60,855 nucleotides of DNA from Anaerolineaceae bacterium (GTDB taxonomy: Bacteria; Chloroflexota; Anaerolineae; Anaerolineales; Anaerolineaceae). Positions 8,582 to 18,022 of this stretch are shown here, piece after piece; the first letter of the stretch is position 1, and every line of letters starts with the position of its first letter. The notes beneath the pieces are model-generated. The model had not been told where the DNA came from. It did no database searches and saw only the letters and a list, made by a program, of their open reading frames with translations. The translations under genes and the position numbers were made by a program. The stretch spans positions 1-60,855 of the forward strand of contig DQHW01000048.1 in assembly GCA_003524305.1 (NCBI GenBank), given 5' to 3'.

Positions 8582-9853
8582 TTAGTCCTCCGTAATGTTT
8601 TCCAAAAACTCCAGATTGTTTTTGGTTTTTGCCATACGCTGCAAAATTGCTTCCGTTGCTACCGCGGGGTCCATGCCGGCACCACCTGGAGGCGGGGAAA
8701 TCATTTGCAAGTACATACGCCGTACCAGCCAAACTCTGGAAAGAATGTCTGGTCCAAGCAGCAGGTCTTCACGGCGGGTGGACGAACGTTCAATATCAAT
8801 GGCCGGGAAGATTCTGCGTTCTTGCAGACGGCGTGAAAGGTGTAGTTCCATATTGCCAGTGCCTTTAAACTCTTCATAAACCACATCATCAAGACGTGAA
8901 CCCGTATCCACAAGAGCGGTGGCCATGATGGTCAACGACCCGCCTTCTTCAATATTACGCGCAGCACCAAAAAATTTCTTTGGCGGATAGAGCGCAGAGG
9001 GGTCCATACCACCAGACAGGGTTCGGCCTGAAGGATTCACCACCAGGTTATAAGCACGAGCCAACCGGGTAAGTGAGTCCATTAAGATTACCACATCCCG
9101 TCCAATCTCAACAAGACGCTTGGCGCGTTCGAGGGTGATCTCGGCCATGCGCACATGTGCGCTGACTGGTTCATCAAAGGTCGAAGCGACCACTTCGGCA
9201 TCCACTGAGCGATCCATATCGGTGACCTCTTCAGGGCGTTCGCCGATTAGGGCAATAATCAAGTGAATCTCAGGATTGTTGGAAGTAATTGAATTGGCCA
9301 ATTGTTTCAGGATGGTGGTTTTACCCGCTTTTGGCGGTGAAACGATCATTCCGCGTTGACCGCGGCCAATCGGAGCAATCAAATTTATGACACGTGAAGA
9401 GAGAATTGAGCGATCTGTTTCAAGATCAAAGCGTTTGTCGGGGAAGATCGGAGTGAGAGATTCAAAGGTTTTGCGAACATGAATTTCATCAGGGCTGACA
9501 GCGTTGACAGTTTCAACTTTTAATAAGCCGTAATGGCGTTCCGCATCCCGGGGAGGTCTGACGACCCCGATAACAAAATCGCCCATACGCAGCTCGTATC
9601 GCCGCAATTGGGCTTGTGATACATAAACATCATCCGGCCCAACGGAATAATTGGTACGCAAGAAACCAACGCCTTCAGGAGTGATTTCCAACACACCCCC
9701 GCGAACTTCAATACCCTCCGCAGCAGCTTCAGCGCGGCGAATCTGAATGATCAGGTTTTCTTTCTTGAGTCTGTTTGCGTTGGGGATGTTTAAGTCGGTT
9801 GCAATCTGACGCAGCGAAGTAAGCGGCGCGCTTTCCATTTCGATTATTTTCAT
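8582..9853 (-). CDS. rho: Transcription termination factor Rho
   Basis: Hexameric RNA-dependent ATPase that ends transcription; 423 aa, normal family length. It shows an N-terminal Rho_N helical region (LTSLRQIATDLNI), a cold-shock-like RNA-binding domain (about 50-120), Walker A PPKAGKTT at about 173-180, Walker B VVILMDSLTRLAR, and the Rho signature ARNIEEGGSLT. The ATG at 9853 has only a weak ribosome site (GGTGA). A second ATG five codons in is possible. The stop is immediately followed by the GTG of the M23 gene. The 258 nt leader upstream may be regulatory, as rho is commonly autoregulated. Confidence 0.95.
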   Translation of the reverse strand: MKIIEMESAPLTSLRQIATDLNIPNANRLKKENLIIQIRRAEAAAEGIEVRGGVLEITPEGVGFLRTNYSVGPDDVYVSQAQLRRYELRMGDFVIGVVRPPRDAERHYGLLKVETVNAVSPDEIHVRKTFESLTPIFPDKRFDLETDRSILSSRVINLIAPIGRGQRGMIVSPPKAGKTTILKQLANSITSNNPEIHLIIALIGERPEEVTDMDRSVDAEVVASTFDEPVSAHVRMAEITLERAKRLVEIGRDVVILMDSLTRLARAYNLVVNPSGRTLSGGMDPSALYPPKKFFGAARNIEEGGSLTIMATALVDTGSRLDDVVYEEFKGTGNMELHLSRRLQERRIFPAIDIERSSTRREDLLLGPDILSRVWLVRRMYLQMISPPPGGAGMDPAVATEAILQRMAKTKNNLEFLENITED

Positions 9854-10111
9854 TTATTAGTCACCCGTGAATTTATAATTAGAATTATGCTATTCTTCCC
9901 TGTTGTGACAGGGTTATGAGACTTTTTTGTGTTTTTTGCCAAGGGGTTTTTTAGGCGACCTGCTCCCCCACCGAGATACAGGATTGGCCTACCAACTTCA
10001 TACTCTTTCGTTGACTGATTGATAAAAGTATAACATGGATAAATATGATATGCAAGCACAGAATAGGGTAAGCAATTTGCCTTAAACAAGCATTATCAAA
10101 AAAAACTTTCT
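9854..10111 (-). other. rho leader / rpoD-rho intergenic region
   Basis: A 258 nt gap separates rpoD from rho. It holds a short perfect hairpin at 9898-9913 (CCCTGT, loop TGTG, ACAGGG) about 45 nt before the rho start, A/T-rich runs, and no RNA gene I can recognise. A 79-codon open frame spans it and ends in an ATGA overlap with rho, but its composition does not look like a protein. No clear terminator for rpoD is visible. Confidence 0.4.
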
Positions 10112-11758
10112 TTAACCAAGGTATTCGCGCAAGTGTCTGCTGCGCGTTGGATGGCGTAACTTACGCAGCGCTTTAGCCTCAATCTGGCGGATACGTTCGC
10201 GTGTTACGTTAAAATAACGGCTGACTTCTTCAAGTGTGTGATCTTTGCCGTCAATCAAACCAAAGCGCAATTCGAGCACCTGGCGCTCACGTTCAGAAAG
10301 GGCTGCCAGGGCGTTTTGCACCTGTTCGCGCAGCATTTCGCGGGCAGCAGCATCCATTGGTTCGAGGGCTTCATCATCTTCAATAAAATCGCCTAACTGG
10401 CTGCTTTCTTCATCACCCACCGGACGTTCAAGTGAGATGGGCTCTTCAGCAGATTGCAAGATGCGCTGAACTTTTACTGTTGCCCAGGTCCAACGTTTTT
10501 GCAGTTCACTGTCAATGGGCTGGTTGGTCTGCCTGGCACGTTTGATGGAGGCGGCGTCTTCTGTGGTCATCAGTTCACTTTCGAGAGCCAGTTCTTCTTG
10601 AGTTGGTTCCCGACCTAACACCTGCACCAAAGAGCGTTGAATGCGTAAAATGCGGGTAATGGCCTCGAAAAGATGAACGGGAATGCGAATAGTACGGGCA
10701 TGCTCGGCAATATAGCGGCTGATGGATTGCCTGATCCACCATGTGGCGTAAGTGCTGAATTTGAATCCACGGGTGGAATCAAATTTGGAAACCGCTCGCA
10801 ATAATCCAAGGTTGCCTTCCTGGATCAAATCAAGGAAGGAAATACCGCGTCCAAGATAACGCTTGGCAATGCTGACCACCAGCCTGAGGTTGGCGCGGAT
10901 GAGAGTTTGGTTAGCCTCTTCAGCGCGGCGTTTGATGCCTTCCATTTCAGACATCAGTTCGTCATCACTGGGGAGCTGTCGTTTGAACCACGCCATTTCG
11001 GGCATTTCATCAGATTTGCTTAATTTTTGCAATAATGCTTCTGATACACGCTCAGGCAAAAGGAACATTCCCAAGAAGAGTGTATAGGCGTGCCTGACCA
11101 ACTCTTCCCAAATGGCGTCTTTTCCCCACCTGCCATTATCGAGGTAAGTACGCAAGTAGGAGGGTACTTCAGCCTGCCAGGTGCGCCTCAATAATTGAGA
11201 CTCAGCCAGCGTCAAGGCCAGGTCAGGGCATTCAGTGTGCCCAATGCGCAAAACATCTTCTTGTAAACGCGTCCATGAGGTGAGCAGGTCTTCAATAATC
11301 CCAACGAACAGCGCATGCGAATGACCGACAGCGCCGATCTCAGGTTTCGTGTGATTTGCAAGTGTATCCACCCGTACCAAAGCTTCAATTCTAGCCGCGA
11401 GGCGGAATTCTGAATCAGCATCCAGCAGGTGAATTTGCCCGATTTCTTTTAAATATAGACGAACAGGGTCTTCAGAGAGTTCAAGCGCGATACTGGGATC
11501 TTCAAGGATTTCCAACGGGTCTTCGGCGACGATCTCTCCCCACTCTTCACGAGCCTGGGCTAGTGACCGTTCATCCGGCTCTTGCTTGGCGAGCAAATCA
11601 TCGTCCAACGATTCTGTTCCTAGCGGGATTTTAATCCCGGAGGCTCTTTTGCCATTCTTTTTGGCCGCGGCCGGTCTGGCCGAAGTTTTTGGCTTGGCAG
11701 AAGTAGATCGTGTGGTTTTTTCAGAAGTAGTGGTTTTTTTTGTCGGCGTTTGGGGCAT
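10112..11758 (-). CDS. rpoD: RNA polymerase primary sigma factor (RpoD/SigA)
   Basis: Housekeeping sigma-70 of 548 aa. The N-terminal 45 residues are Lys/Thr/Ala-rich and low in complexity. Region 1.2 is at about 95-128 (DPVRLYLKEIG), a non-conserved insert at about 129-275, region 2 at about 286-356 (ANLRLVVSIAKRYLG, STYATWWIRQSI), region 3 at about 360-440, and region 4 in the last 65 residues (LRFGLIDG, TRERIRQIEAKALRKLR). It follows dnaG by 28 nt. A TATAGT box sits 6 nt before the ATG and a TTGACA lies in the last codons of dnaG, so an internal promoter is plausible. Its presence fits the classic macromolecular-synthesis operon. Confidence 0.95.
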   Translation of the reverse strand: MPQTPTKKTTTSEKTTRSTSAKPKTSARPAAAKKNGKRASGIKIPLGTESLDDDLLAKQEPDERSLAQAREEWGEIVAEDPLEILEDPSIALELSEDPVRLYLKEIGQIHLLDADSEFRLAARIEALVRVDTLANHTKPEIGAVGHSHALFVGIIEDLLTSWTRLQEDVLRIGHTECPDLALTLAESQLLRRTWQAEVPSYLRTYLDNGRWGKDAIWEELVRHAYTLFLGMFLLPERVSEALLQKLSKSDEMPEMAWFKRQLPSDDELMSEMEGIKRRAEEANQTLIRANLRLVVSIAKRYLGRGISFLDLIQEGNLGLLRAVSKFDSTRGFKFSTYATWWIRQSISRYIAEHARTIRIPVHLFEAITRILRIQRSLVQVLGREPTQEELALESELMTTEDAASIKRARQTNQPIDSELQKRWTWATVKVQRILQSAEEPISLERPVGDEESSQLGDFIEDDEALEPMDAAAREMLREQVQNALAALSERERQVLELRFGLIDGKDHTLEEVSRYFNVTRERIRQIEAKALRKLRHPTRSRHLREYLG

Positions 11759-11786
11759 GGGTTAACTATACCATAATGTTAAATAA

Positions 11787-13694
11787 TCAATTTGTGTCAA
11801 CTGGTTTGGCAAGTGCCATATCTAACTTGCCTCTGGCAATTGTATAATTTAATGTCAAAGAATGCAAATCGGTTTTGTCAAGTTCTGCAGTCTCCTCATC
11901 AGATTGAATGAACCTGATCTGGTTTAACAAGGTATTGATGCGGATCAACCTGAGGTTGATCAAGGAACGCACCAAATCTTCAAACAATTTGTCTTCATTC
12001 TTCTCGGTAATCATGCCCGGACCAGAAAGCTGGGTTAATCGCTCGGCCAGAGATTCAGGCGTATTATCCTGCACAAAATGAATGGTTTCATGCTCGTCCT
12101 GGCCCAGTCCTTTAAAAAGTGCCTCTGCTATGATCTGGTGGTCTGAACTGTCAAAATCTGTGACACTGAGCTTGTCCAATCCAAACTTCTTTAGAGACCT
12201 CTCCAATTCATAATAGCGGTGGGGTTGTTGAAGCAACAATGAAAGACAGTGCGCTTCAAGGTTGGAGATGCGTTTATCCACCCCAAAACCATCCTGCTTG
12301 GGATTGCGCTGCTGTACAGATTCATCAATGCGCTGAATGCGGCGGCGCGGCTTTTCATGCACCCGCTGGCTGCCCAACAAGGAACGTTCATCCACTTTAA
12401 GCAGGCGGGCAAGCTGCTGCCGGTAGGTATCTCTTTCGATGGGAGAGGGCACATCTTCAATCAAGGGCAAAATCTGGGCGGCAACGGCGGTTTTCACCTT
12501 GGCGTCCTCGAGGTTTTGGCTTTTTGCCAGCGTTTCCATTACGTGCACGACAATCGGACGGGCTGCTGAGAGGATGGTGCGCCACTCTTCAGGATCACGC
12601 AAGACTACTTCGTCTGGATCCATGCCATCTGGGATGGTTGTAACGCGAACGTCTGCCTGCAAGCGGGCTTCATGCCGCAAAAGACCATGGGCATCAAAAG
12701 TAAGTTCGGTTTCGTGATCAAGCGCACTGCGGGCCAGGTCAAGACCGCGCAAGGTGGCTTTTTCACCCGCAGCATCGGCATCCAATGCCAAGACGATGCG
12801 CCGGGTGAACTTTTTGAGCAGCCTGAACTGGTCTTCATTCAATGCAGTACCCATGGGTGAGACAGTGTTGTCAAAACCTGCCTGGTGCAGAATGATCGCA
12901 TCCAGATAACCTTCAACGATCACCACCTGATCCTGTGCACGGATGGGTTTGCGTGCAAAATTAAGACCATAAAGCAGGTGGCTCTTGTCAAAAAGCACGG
13001 TCTGGGGAGAGTTCAAAAACTTGGGAATGTCGTTGGGATCCAGGATGCGTGCGCCAAAACCAGCCATCTTGCCAGCCGCGTCGCGGATGGGGAACATAAC
13101 CCGGTTGCGGTACTTGTCATACACGCCGCCGGATTCTCGCGGTACAACCAGACCGACTGCCAGAAGATCATCGGTGGAGAATCCCTTGGCGCTGAAATGG
13201 TTGACCATGCCGTCATAACCTGAAGGAGAATACCCCAATCCAAAAGCTAGGATGGTTTCAGGCTTTACGCCACGCCGGGTAAGAAAATCAAGTGCAGGCT
13301 GGCCTGCTGGCGTCTTGAGCAATTGAAACTGATAGAAATTGACGGCCTCTTCGAGCAGTTCTCGCAGACGTTCATATTCGTCTTCGGCAGCTTTACGCTC
13401 GGGGGTGAAGGTTTCGAGGGTGACACCGGCCCGTTCAGCCAGGCGGCGCAAGGTTTCAGCGAAATCCCAACCCTCGCGCTTCATCATGTACTTAAAGATA
13501 TCGCCGCCTTCATTGCATTGCCCGAAGCACCTCCAGGTGCCGGATTCGGGGAAAACCGCGAAGGCAGGTGTTTTGGCGTTGGGGTGGAATGGACAAAAAC
13601 CGGTATAGCTTCTGCCAGATCGTCTCAGTTTTACAGTCTCCGAGACGATATCCACAATATCCAGGCGTGCTTTAATTTCATCTACTGCTGTCAT
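11787..13694 (-). CDS. dnaG: DNA primase DnaG
   Basis: Makes RNA primers for replication; 635 aa. The CHC2 zinc finger is at the N-terminus (FCPFHPN and CFGQCNEGG with Cys-His-Cys-Cys ligands). The primase core and Toprim domain follow (VVIVEGYLDAI, LALDADAAGEKA). The C-terminal helicase-interaction region is diverged. Start ATG 13694 gives the family N-terminus (VDEIKARLDIVDIV) but has only a weak ribosome site, so it may be translated from the mRNA reaching in from glyQS 69 nt upstream. It is followed closely by rpoD. Confidence 0.95.
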   Translation of the reverse strand: MTAVDEIKARLDIVDIVSETVKLRRSGRSYTGFCPFHPNAKTPAFAVFPESGTWRCFGQCNEGGDIFKYMMKREGWDFAETLRRLAERAGVTLETFTPERKAAEDEYERLRELLEEAVNFYQFQLLKTPAGQPALDFLTRRGVKPETILAFGLGYSPSGYDGMVNHFSAKGFSTDDLLAVGLVVPRESGGVYDKYRNRVMFPIRDAAGKMAGFGARILDPNDIPKFLNSPQTVLFDKSHLLYGLNFARKPIRAQDQVVIVEGYLDAIILHQAGFDNTVSPMGTALNEDQFRLLKKFTRRIVLALDADAAGEKATLRGLDLARSALDHETELTFDAHGLLRHEARLQADVRVTTIPDGMDPDEVVLRDPEEWRTILSAARPIVVHVMETLAKSQNLEDAKVKTAVAAQILPLIEDVPSPIERDTYRQQLARLLKVDERSLLGSQRVHEKPRRRIQRIDESVQQRNPKQDGFGVDKRISNLEAHCLSLLLQQPHRYYELERSLKKFGLDKLSVTDFDSSDHQIIAEALFKGLGQDEHETIHFVQDNTPESLAERLTQLSGPGMITEKNEDKLFEDLVRSLINLRLIRINTLLNQIRFIQSDEETAELDKTDLHSLTLNYTIARGKLDMALAKPVDTN

Positions 13695-13763
13695 AAGGTA
13701 AGGTTAATTTTATCCTGCAATCCAAAAAGGGTTGAGTCTATCCACCTTTACCGGCATTTTAGT

Positions 13764-16760
13764 TTAGAAACCTTCGAGGCACGAGAAATCTGCGACGTCC
13801 TTGGCCAGGGCTGCAATGCGTTGCAGCATTCCCAATCGGTTGGAGCGCACCTTTTCATTCTCAGCCATCACCAACACGGCATCAAAGAATTGATTGACCG
13901 TCGGGATGATGGGTTGGAAAGCCTTGATCAAATCATCAACTGAACCCTCTCGGCGTGAAGTTTTTTCAACCTTCTCGATTTCTTTGTAGAGTGCTTCTTC
14001 AGATTTTTCTTCAAAATTGGCTGGGTCCACGGCAAAAATGGTTTTTTGATCACGGGTGATGCGAACGCAGCGCGCATATGCCGGTAGTATGGTAGCCCAA
14101 TCGGCATGGTTCACCCAGGCGCTCAATTCGTGCACCGCGCGGATGACGCCTGCGGGGTTGGACTGCTGTTCGGCCAACACGGCCTCAACCACATCATAAT
14201 GGAAGCCCTGGTCGGTCAGGCTGTTCTTGAGGCGGCCAACAATGAAATCGAGACTGGCTTGCAAGCTTTCAGAGGTTACAGAAATGGGCATGTTTTTGGA
14301 TGCCATGTCAAGACCGGCTTTAAGATCAAAATCAAGGTCAAAAGAAGAAAGACACTGCACCAACCCAAGGGCGGTGCGGCGCTGCGCAAAGGGGTCTTTG
14401 GTGCCCGTAGGCGCCAATCCTGCAGCAAAGAGCCCGGCCAGTGAATCCAGGCGGTCAGCCAGACCGATCACCAGCCCAACCTTGCTTGAGGGTACTGCAT
14501 CCCCCATGAAACGCGGCAGATAATGTTCGAAGAGAGCCTGCGCGACTTCTTCATTCTCGCCGGAAGCTTTGGCGTAATAACGCCCCATCACACCCTGCAA
14601 TGAGGTGTTTTCAACCACCATATGGGTAACGAGGTCGGCTTTGCATAATTCCGCGGCGCGTAGTGCTGATTGCTGTTCTGCGGAGGTAAGCCCCAACTGG
14701 GGTCCGAGTTTCTCGACCATCTTGCGAATGCGCACCGATTTGTCTAGCATGGAACCCAGTTTTTGCTGGAAGGTCAGCGTGCCCAATTTTTCGAGCATGT
14801 CTGAGAGTTTGTGCTTGAGGTCTTCGTTGATGAAGAAGTTGGCATCTGCAAAACGGGCGCGGATGACCTGTTCGTTGCCGTCAGTAACCACATCCAGACC
14901 CTGCTTATCGCCATTGCGCACAGCAATAAAGTGGGGCATCAGCTTGCCATCTTTACTAAGCACGGGGAAGTAACGCTGATGTTTCTTCATCACAGAGATC
15001 AACGCCTCAGTCGGAACAGAAAGGTGAGCAGCGTCAAAGGTTCCCAAAAGTGCAGTGGGGGCTTCAACCAGGGTGTTTACTTCATCCAGCAGGTCTTCAT
15101 CCACTTTTTCGAGGGCATTCACCCCGGCCATGATCTTGTAAACCTGGGCACGAATGGTTTCTTTGCGCTCGGCTGGATCAACAAGGATACCCTGGGCTTT
15201 CAACTGGGCGAAATAATCCTTGGCGTCCTTAACCTGCAGTTCTTGCGGCTCAATGAAGCGCAAGCCGTGTGTGACGGCAGCGGCGGTGAGGCCGGCATAT
15301 TCAAAGGGGATGGATGCGGTACCCAACATAGCCAATAGCCACCGAATGGGACGCGAGAAAGCCACGTTGGTGAAGTTCCAGCGCATGACCTTGTCAAACT
15401 TAATCCCGGCCACCAGGGTGGGTAAAGCTTCAAGCAGCACATCATAAGCCGGGCGGGTTGTTTCTTTTACCAGGGCAACCATATAACGGCCGCCGTCAAT
15501 CTCGCGGGCTTCAAGGTCTTTAACGCTGACGCCCTTACCTTGGGCAAATCCTTCGAGGGCGCGGGTGGCTTGACCGGTGGCATCGAAAGCACGGCTTTCA
15601 GGGGGACCTTTAACCACAGTGGTGCGTTCAGCCTGTTGATCTGCAAGACCGTCGACATAAATGATCAAACGGCGCGGAGTGCCTAGAATCTTGATTTCAC
15701 CATGTGCCAGCCGTAGTTCATCCAACAATGCGGGTATGCGTTCTGTGAGCTGCTCCAACGCGGATTGCAGATCAGCAGCGGGCAGCTCTTCGGTGCCAAT
15801 TTCGACCAGGAAGGGTGCTGGCCCCACCGGCAGAGTGGCTTTGGCTGCTTTTTTGACCGTTTTGGTTTCATCAATTAAGCTTTCGTTCAGCCATGGGAAT
15901 TCAAGCTTGCGGCGTTGTTCCACATAAGCTTCAGAGTTGCGATGAGCCATCTCGCGCATACGCCCAAAGAGCGCCTGCCGTTCGGTGACACCGACGGCGC
16001 CGCGGGTATCAAGGATGTTGAAAGTGTGTGAACACTTGAGAATATAATCGTGAGCTGGAAGCACCAATCCGTTCTTCAAAGCTTCTTCGGCTTCTGCTTC
16101 ATAGAGTGAATAAAGCTGTCGCATGCGGTCAACATCAGCGATTTCGAAGTAATATTTACTGTGCTCCACCTCACCCTGAAAGTTGATCTCGCCATAGGTA
16201 TGATCCTTATTCCAGTGCATGTTGCGCGCGTGAGGAATGCGCTGCAGGGGCATGGTAATGCGTTCTAGACCATAAGTGATCTCTACTGCCACCGGGTCGA
16301 GTGTGATGCCGCCTGCCTGTTGGAAGTAAGTGAATTGGGTGATTTCCTGACCGTCCATCCAGACTTCCCAGCCTAGACCCCAGGCACCCAATGCGGGCTG
16401 CTGCCAGTTGTCTTCAACAAAACGGATGTCGTGTTCGCGGGGGTTGATGCCCAACGCTTCAAGAGATTTTAGATACAGTTCCTGCGGGTTGCCGGGGTCG
16501 GGTTTGAGGATGACCTGGAATTGATAATGCTGTTGAAAACGATTGGGGTTTTCGCCGTAGCGTCCGTCATCAGGCCGAATGGAGGGTTCCACGTAAGCCA
16601 CATTCCAGGGTTCGGGACCCAAGACACGCAAAAAGGTGCCGGGGTTCATCGTGCCGGCGCCGATCTGGTTGTAATAAGGCTGCCAGATCAGACAGCCCTG
16701 GTCTGCCCAGAATTTTTGCAGGGTCATGATCACGGATTGAAAATCAAGGGGTTCTTTCAT
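13764..16760 (-). CDS. glyQS: Glycine--tRNA ligase, fused alpha and beta chains
   Basis: Charges tRNA-Gly with glycine. This is the bacterial alpha2-beta2 type, here as one 998 aa polypeptide. Residues 1 to about 295 are GlyQ (WQPYYNQIGAGTMNP, WGLGWEVWMDG, YGLERITMPLQ). A short Lys/Ala linker follows, and from about 317 the chain is GlyS (FLVEIGTEELP, with the HD-type and tRNA-binding parts following). Most bacteria have two separate genes; fusions are known in a few phyla. GGGAGG lies before the ATG. It sits between recO and dnaG, a gene order shared with many Gram-positive bacteria. Confidence 0.95.
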   Translation of the reverse strand: MKEPLDFQSVIMTLQKFWADQGCLIWQPYYNQIGAGTMNPGTFLRVLGPEPWNVAYVEPSIRPDDGRYGENPNRFQQHYQFQVILKPDPGNPQELYLKSLEALGINPREHDIRFVEDNWQQPALGAWGLGWEVWMDGQEITQFTYFQQAGGITLDPVAVEITYGLERITMPLQRIPHARNMHWNKDHTYGEINFQGEVEHSKYYFEIADVDRMRQLYSLYEAEAEEALKNGLVLPAHDYILKCSHTFNILDTRGAVGVTERQALFGRMREMAHRNSEAYVEQRRKLEFPWLNESLIDETKTVKKAAKATLPVGPAPFLVEIGTEELPAADLQSALEQLTERIPALLDELRLAHGEIKILGTPRRLIIYVDGLADQQAERTTVVKGPPESRAFDATGQATRALEGFAQGKGVSVKDLEAREIDGGRYMVALVKETTRPAYDVLLEALPTLVAGIKFDKVMRWNFTNVAFSRPIRWLLAMLGTASIPFEYAGLTAAAVTHGLRFIEPQELQVKDAKDYFAQLKAQGILVDPAERKETIRAQVYKIMAGVNALEKVDEDLLDEVNTLVEAPTALLGTFDAAHLSVPTEALISVMKKHQRYFPVLSKDGKLMPHFIAVRNGDKQGLDVVTDGNEQVIRARFADANFFINEDLKHKLSDMLEKLGTLTFQQKLGSMLDKSVRIRKMVEKLGPQLGLTSAEQQSALRAAELCKADLVTHMVVENTSLQGVMGRYYAKASGENEEVAQALFEHYLPRFMGDAVPSSKVGLVIGLADRLDSLAGLFAAGLAPTGTKDPFAQRRTALGLVQCLSSFDLDFDLKAGLDMASKNMPISVTSESLQASLDFIVGRLKNSLTDQGFHYDVVEAVLAEQQSNPAGVIRAVHELSAWVNHADWATILPAYARCVRITRDQKTIFAVDPANFEEKSEEALYKEIEKVEKTSRREGSVDDLIKAFQPIIPTVNQFFDAVLVMAENEKVRSNRLGMLQRIAALAKDVADFSCLEGF

Positions 16761-16851
16761 ACATCCTCCCGCGCTTGCGGCGAATTTTTAAGTGTTCCAA
16801 TTATACCCTGACGGGTATTGATTTTAATGGATTGCAACGTTTCTTTGATTT

Positions 16852-17610
16852 TTAGTTTTGAATTTGTTTGAAGAATTCGGGAGTATTGAGTTTTCTCTCA
16901 AGATGATAGGTCAAATAATGATTCATCAACGCTTCTATCTCTAACCTGGTCTTCGGTGAAGGGTCGGCCTTGAGTGAGGTTTTGTAGTCGCTGCGCTGAA
17001 AATGGCGCATGAAACGCAACGCATCCATGCTGATCAGGCGCGAATCATCGCTGCGTGCGCCGCAACTCGGACACAACACCCCGCCCTGTTCGGCCGAGAA
17101 GAATTGATCTTCAGCCTGAATTGCTTTACGGCATTTTGCACATTCGAATAGAAGTGGACGGAACCCCAACAAATCCAACAGGCGCATTTCGTAATAGCGC
17201 AAAGGCACAAAGGAATCTTGAGAGTCTGACAAATGCTTCAAAGTGTCGACGACCAATTGATATAACTGCCAGTTCTGACCTTCTTCAAAGGTGAAACGAT
17301 CCAGCAGTTCTATCACATAGGCGGCGCGTGTCATCAACTGCAGGTCTTCACGCAAGGGTGAAAAAGCGTCAATTGTCTCGGCATCCGTCACGATCCACAG
17401 ATCGTGGGCTTTGGCCAGCATCAAAGTGGAATGGGAAAAAGGCTCAAGATGCCCTGCCTTGCGGGATTGCATTTTGCGTACACTCTTGGCTATCGCACGC
17501 AGCTTACCATGCGACTTGGTGAAAATTGTCAGCAGCCGATCAGCTTCTCCCCAATTGGTGTGGTGGAGTACGATGGCGTCGACTCGCAGGGTTCTTTCCA
17601 CTTTGGGCAC
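16852..17610 (-). CDS. recO: DNA repair protein RecO
   Basis: RecO of the RecFOR pathway, which helps load RecA on SSB-coated gaps; 252 aa. The N-terminal OB-fold contains VDAIVLHHTNWGEADRL. A C-terminal four-cysteine zinc site is visible as CAKCRKAI and LCPSCGA. Start is GTG 17610, 7 nt after the cdd stop, with GAGG ahead of it. The next gene, glyQS, starts 91 nt downstream. Confidence 0.93.
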   Translation of the reverse strand: MPKVERTLRVDAIVLHHTNWGEADRLLTIFTKSHGKLRAIAKSVRKMQSRKAGHLEPFSHSTLMLAKAHDLWIVTDAETIDAFSPLREDLQLMTRAAYVIELLDRFTFEEGQNWQLYQLVVDTLKHLSDSQDSFVPLRYYEMRLLDLLGFRPLLFECAKCRKAIQAEDQFFSAEQGGVLCPSCGARSDDSRLISMDALRFMRHFQRSDYKTSLKADPSPKTRLEIEALMNHYLTYHLERKLNTPEFFKQIQN

Positions 17611-17617
17611 TTTTGCC

Positions 17618-18022
17618 TCACATCAGGTCTTTAGGTGTAAAAGCACCAGGGAGCAAGTTTTCAACAGTGGATTCAAAATGGATTTTTCCAGTCGTGTCTA
17701 CAACGATCACACGCATAGACAGGCCATACTCTGCCATTACCTGACGACAAGAACCGCAGGGCATTCCTGCATTTTCGGTGGCAATGGCTATAGCCACAAA
17801 TTCACGTTCACCTTCAGATACTGCTTTAAATATCGCCACTCTCTCTGCACAAAGACCCAATGGATAAACAGCATTCTCAATATTCACCCCATCATAGATC
17901 TTGCCAGAAGTGGTTAACAAGGCTGCTCCCACCCGATATTTTGAATAAGGGGCATAAGCCCATTCGCGAACTTGCACGGCCGTTTCAATCAGTTGCTTTT
18001 GAAGTTCAGGCGATAATTGCAT
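17618..18022 (-). CDS. cdd: Cytidine deaminase
   Basis: Zinc-dependent deamination of cytidine and deoxycytidine in pyrimidine salvage; 134 aa, typical of the short tetrameric class. The zinc site is complete: the CAE motif in GLCAERVAIF and the PCGSC motif. The substrate-binding NIENA motif is present. The ATG directly follows the TAG of the upstream CBS-domain gene, and recO follows after 7 nt, so all three are one transcription unit. Confidence 0.95.
   Translation of the reverse strand: MQLSPELQKQLIETAVQVREWAYAPYSKYRVGAALLTTSGKIYDGVNIENAVYPLGLCAERVAIFKAVSEGEREFVAIAIATENAGMPCGSCRQVMAEYGLSMRVIVVDTTGKIHFESTVENLLPGAFTPKDLM

Noticed and set aside
9850..10089. A 79-codon open frame on the minus strand whose stop overlaps the rho start as ATGA
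   Set aside because: The residue make-up is unlike a protein, no ribosome site is visible, and it covers an A/T-rich leader with a hairpin. The overlap is probably chance.
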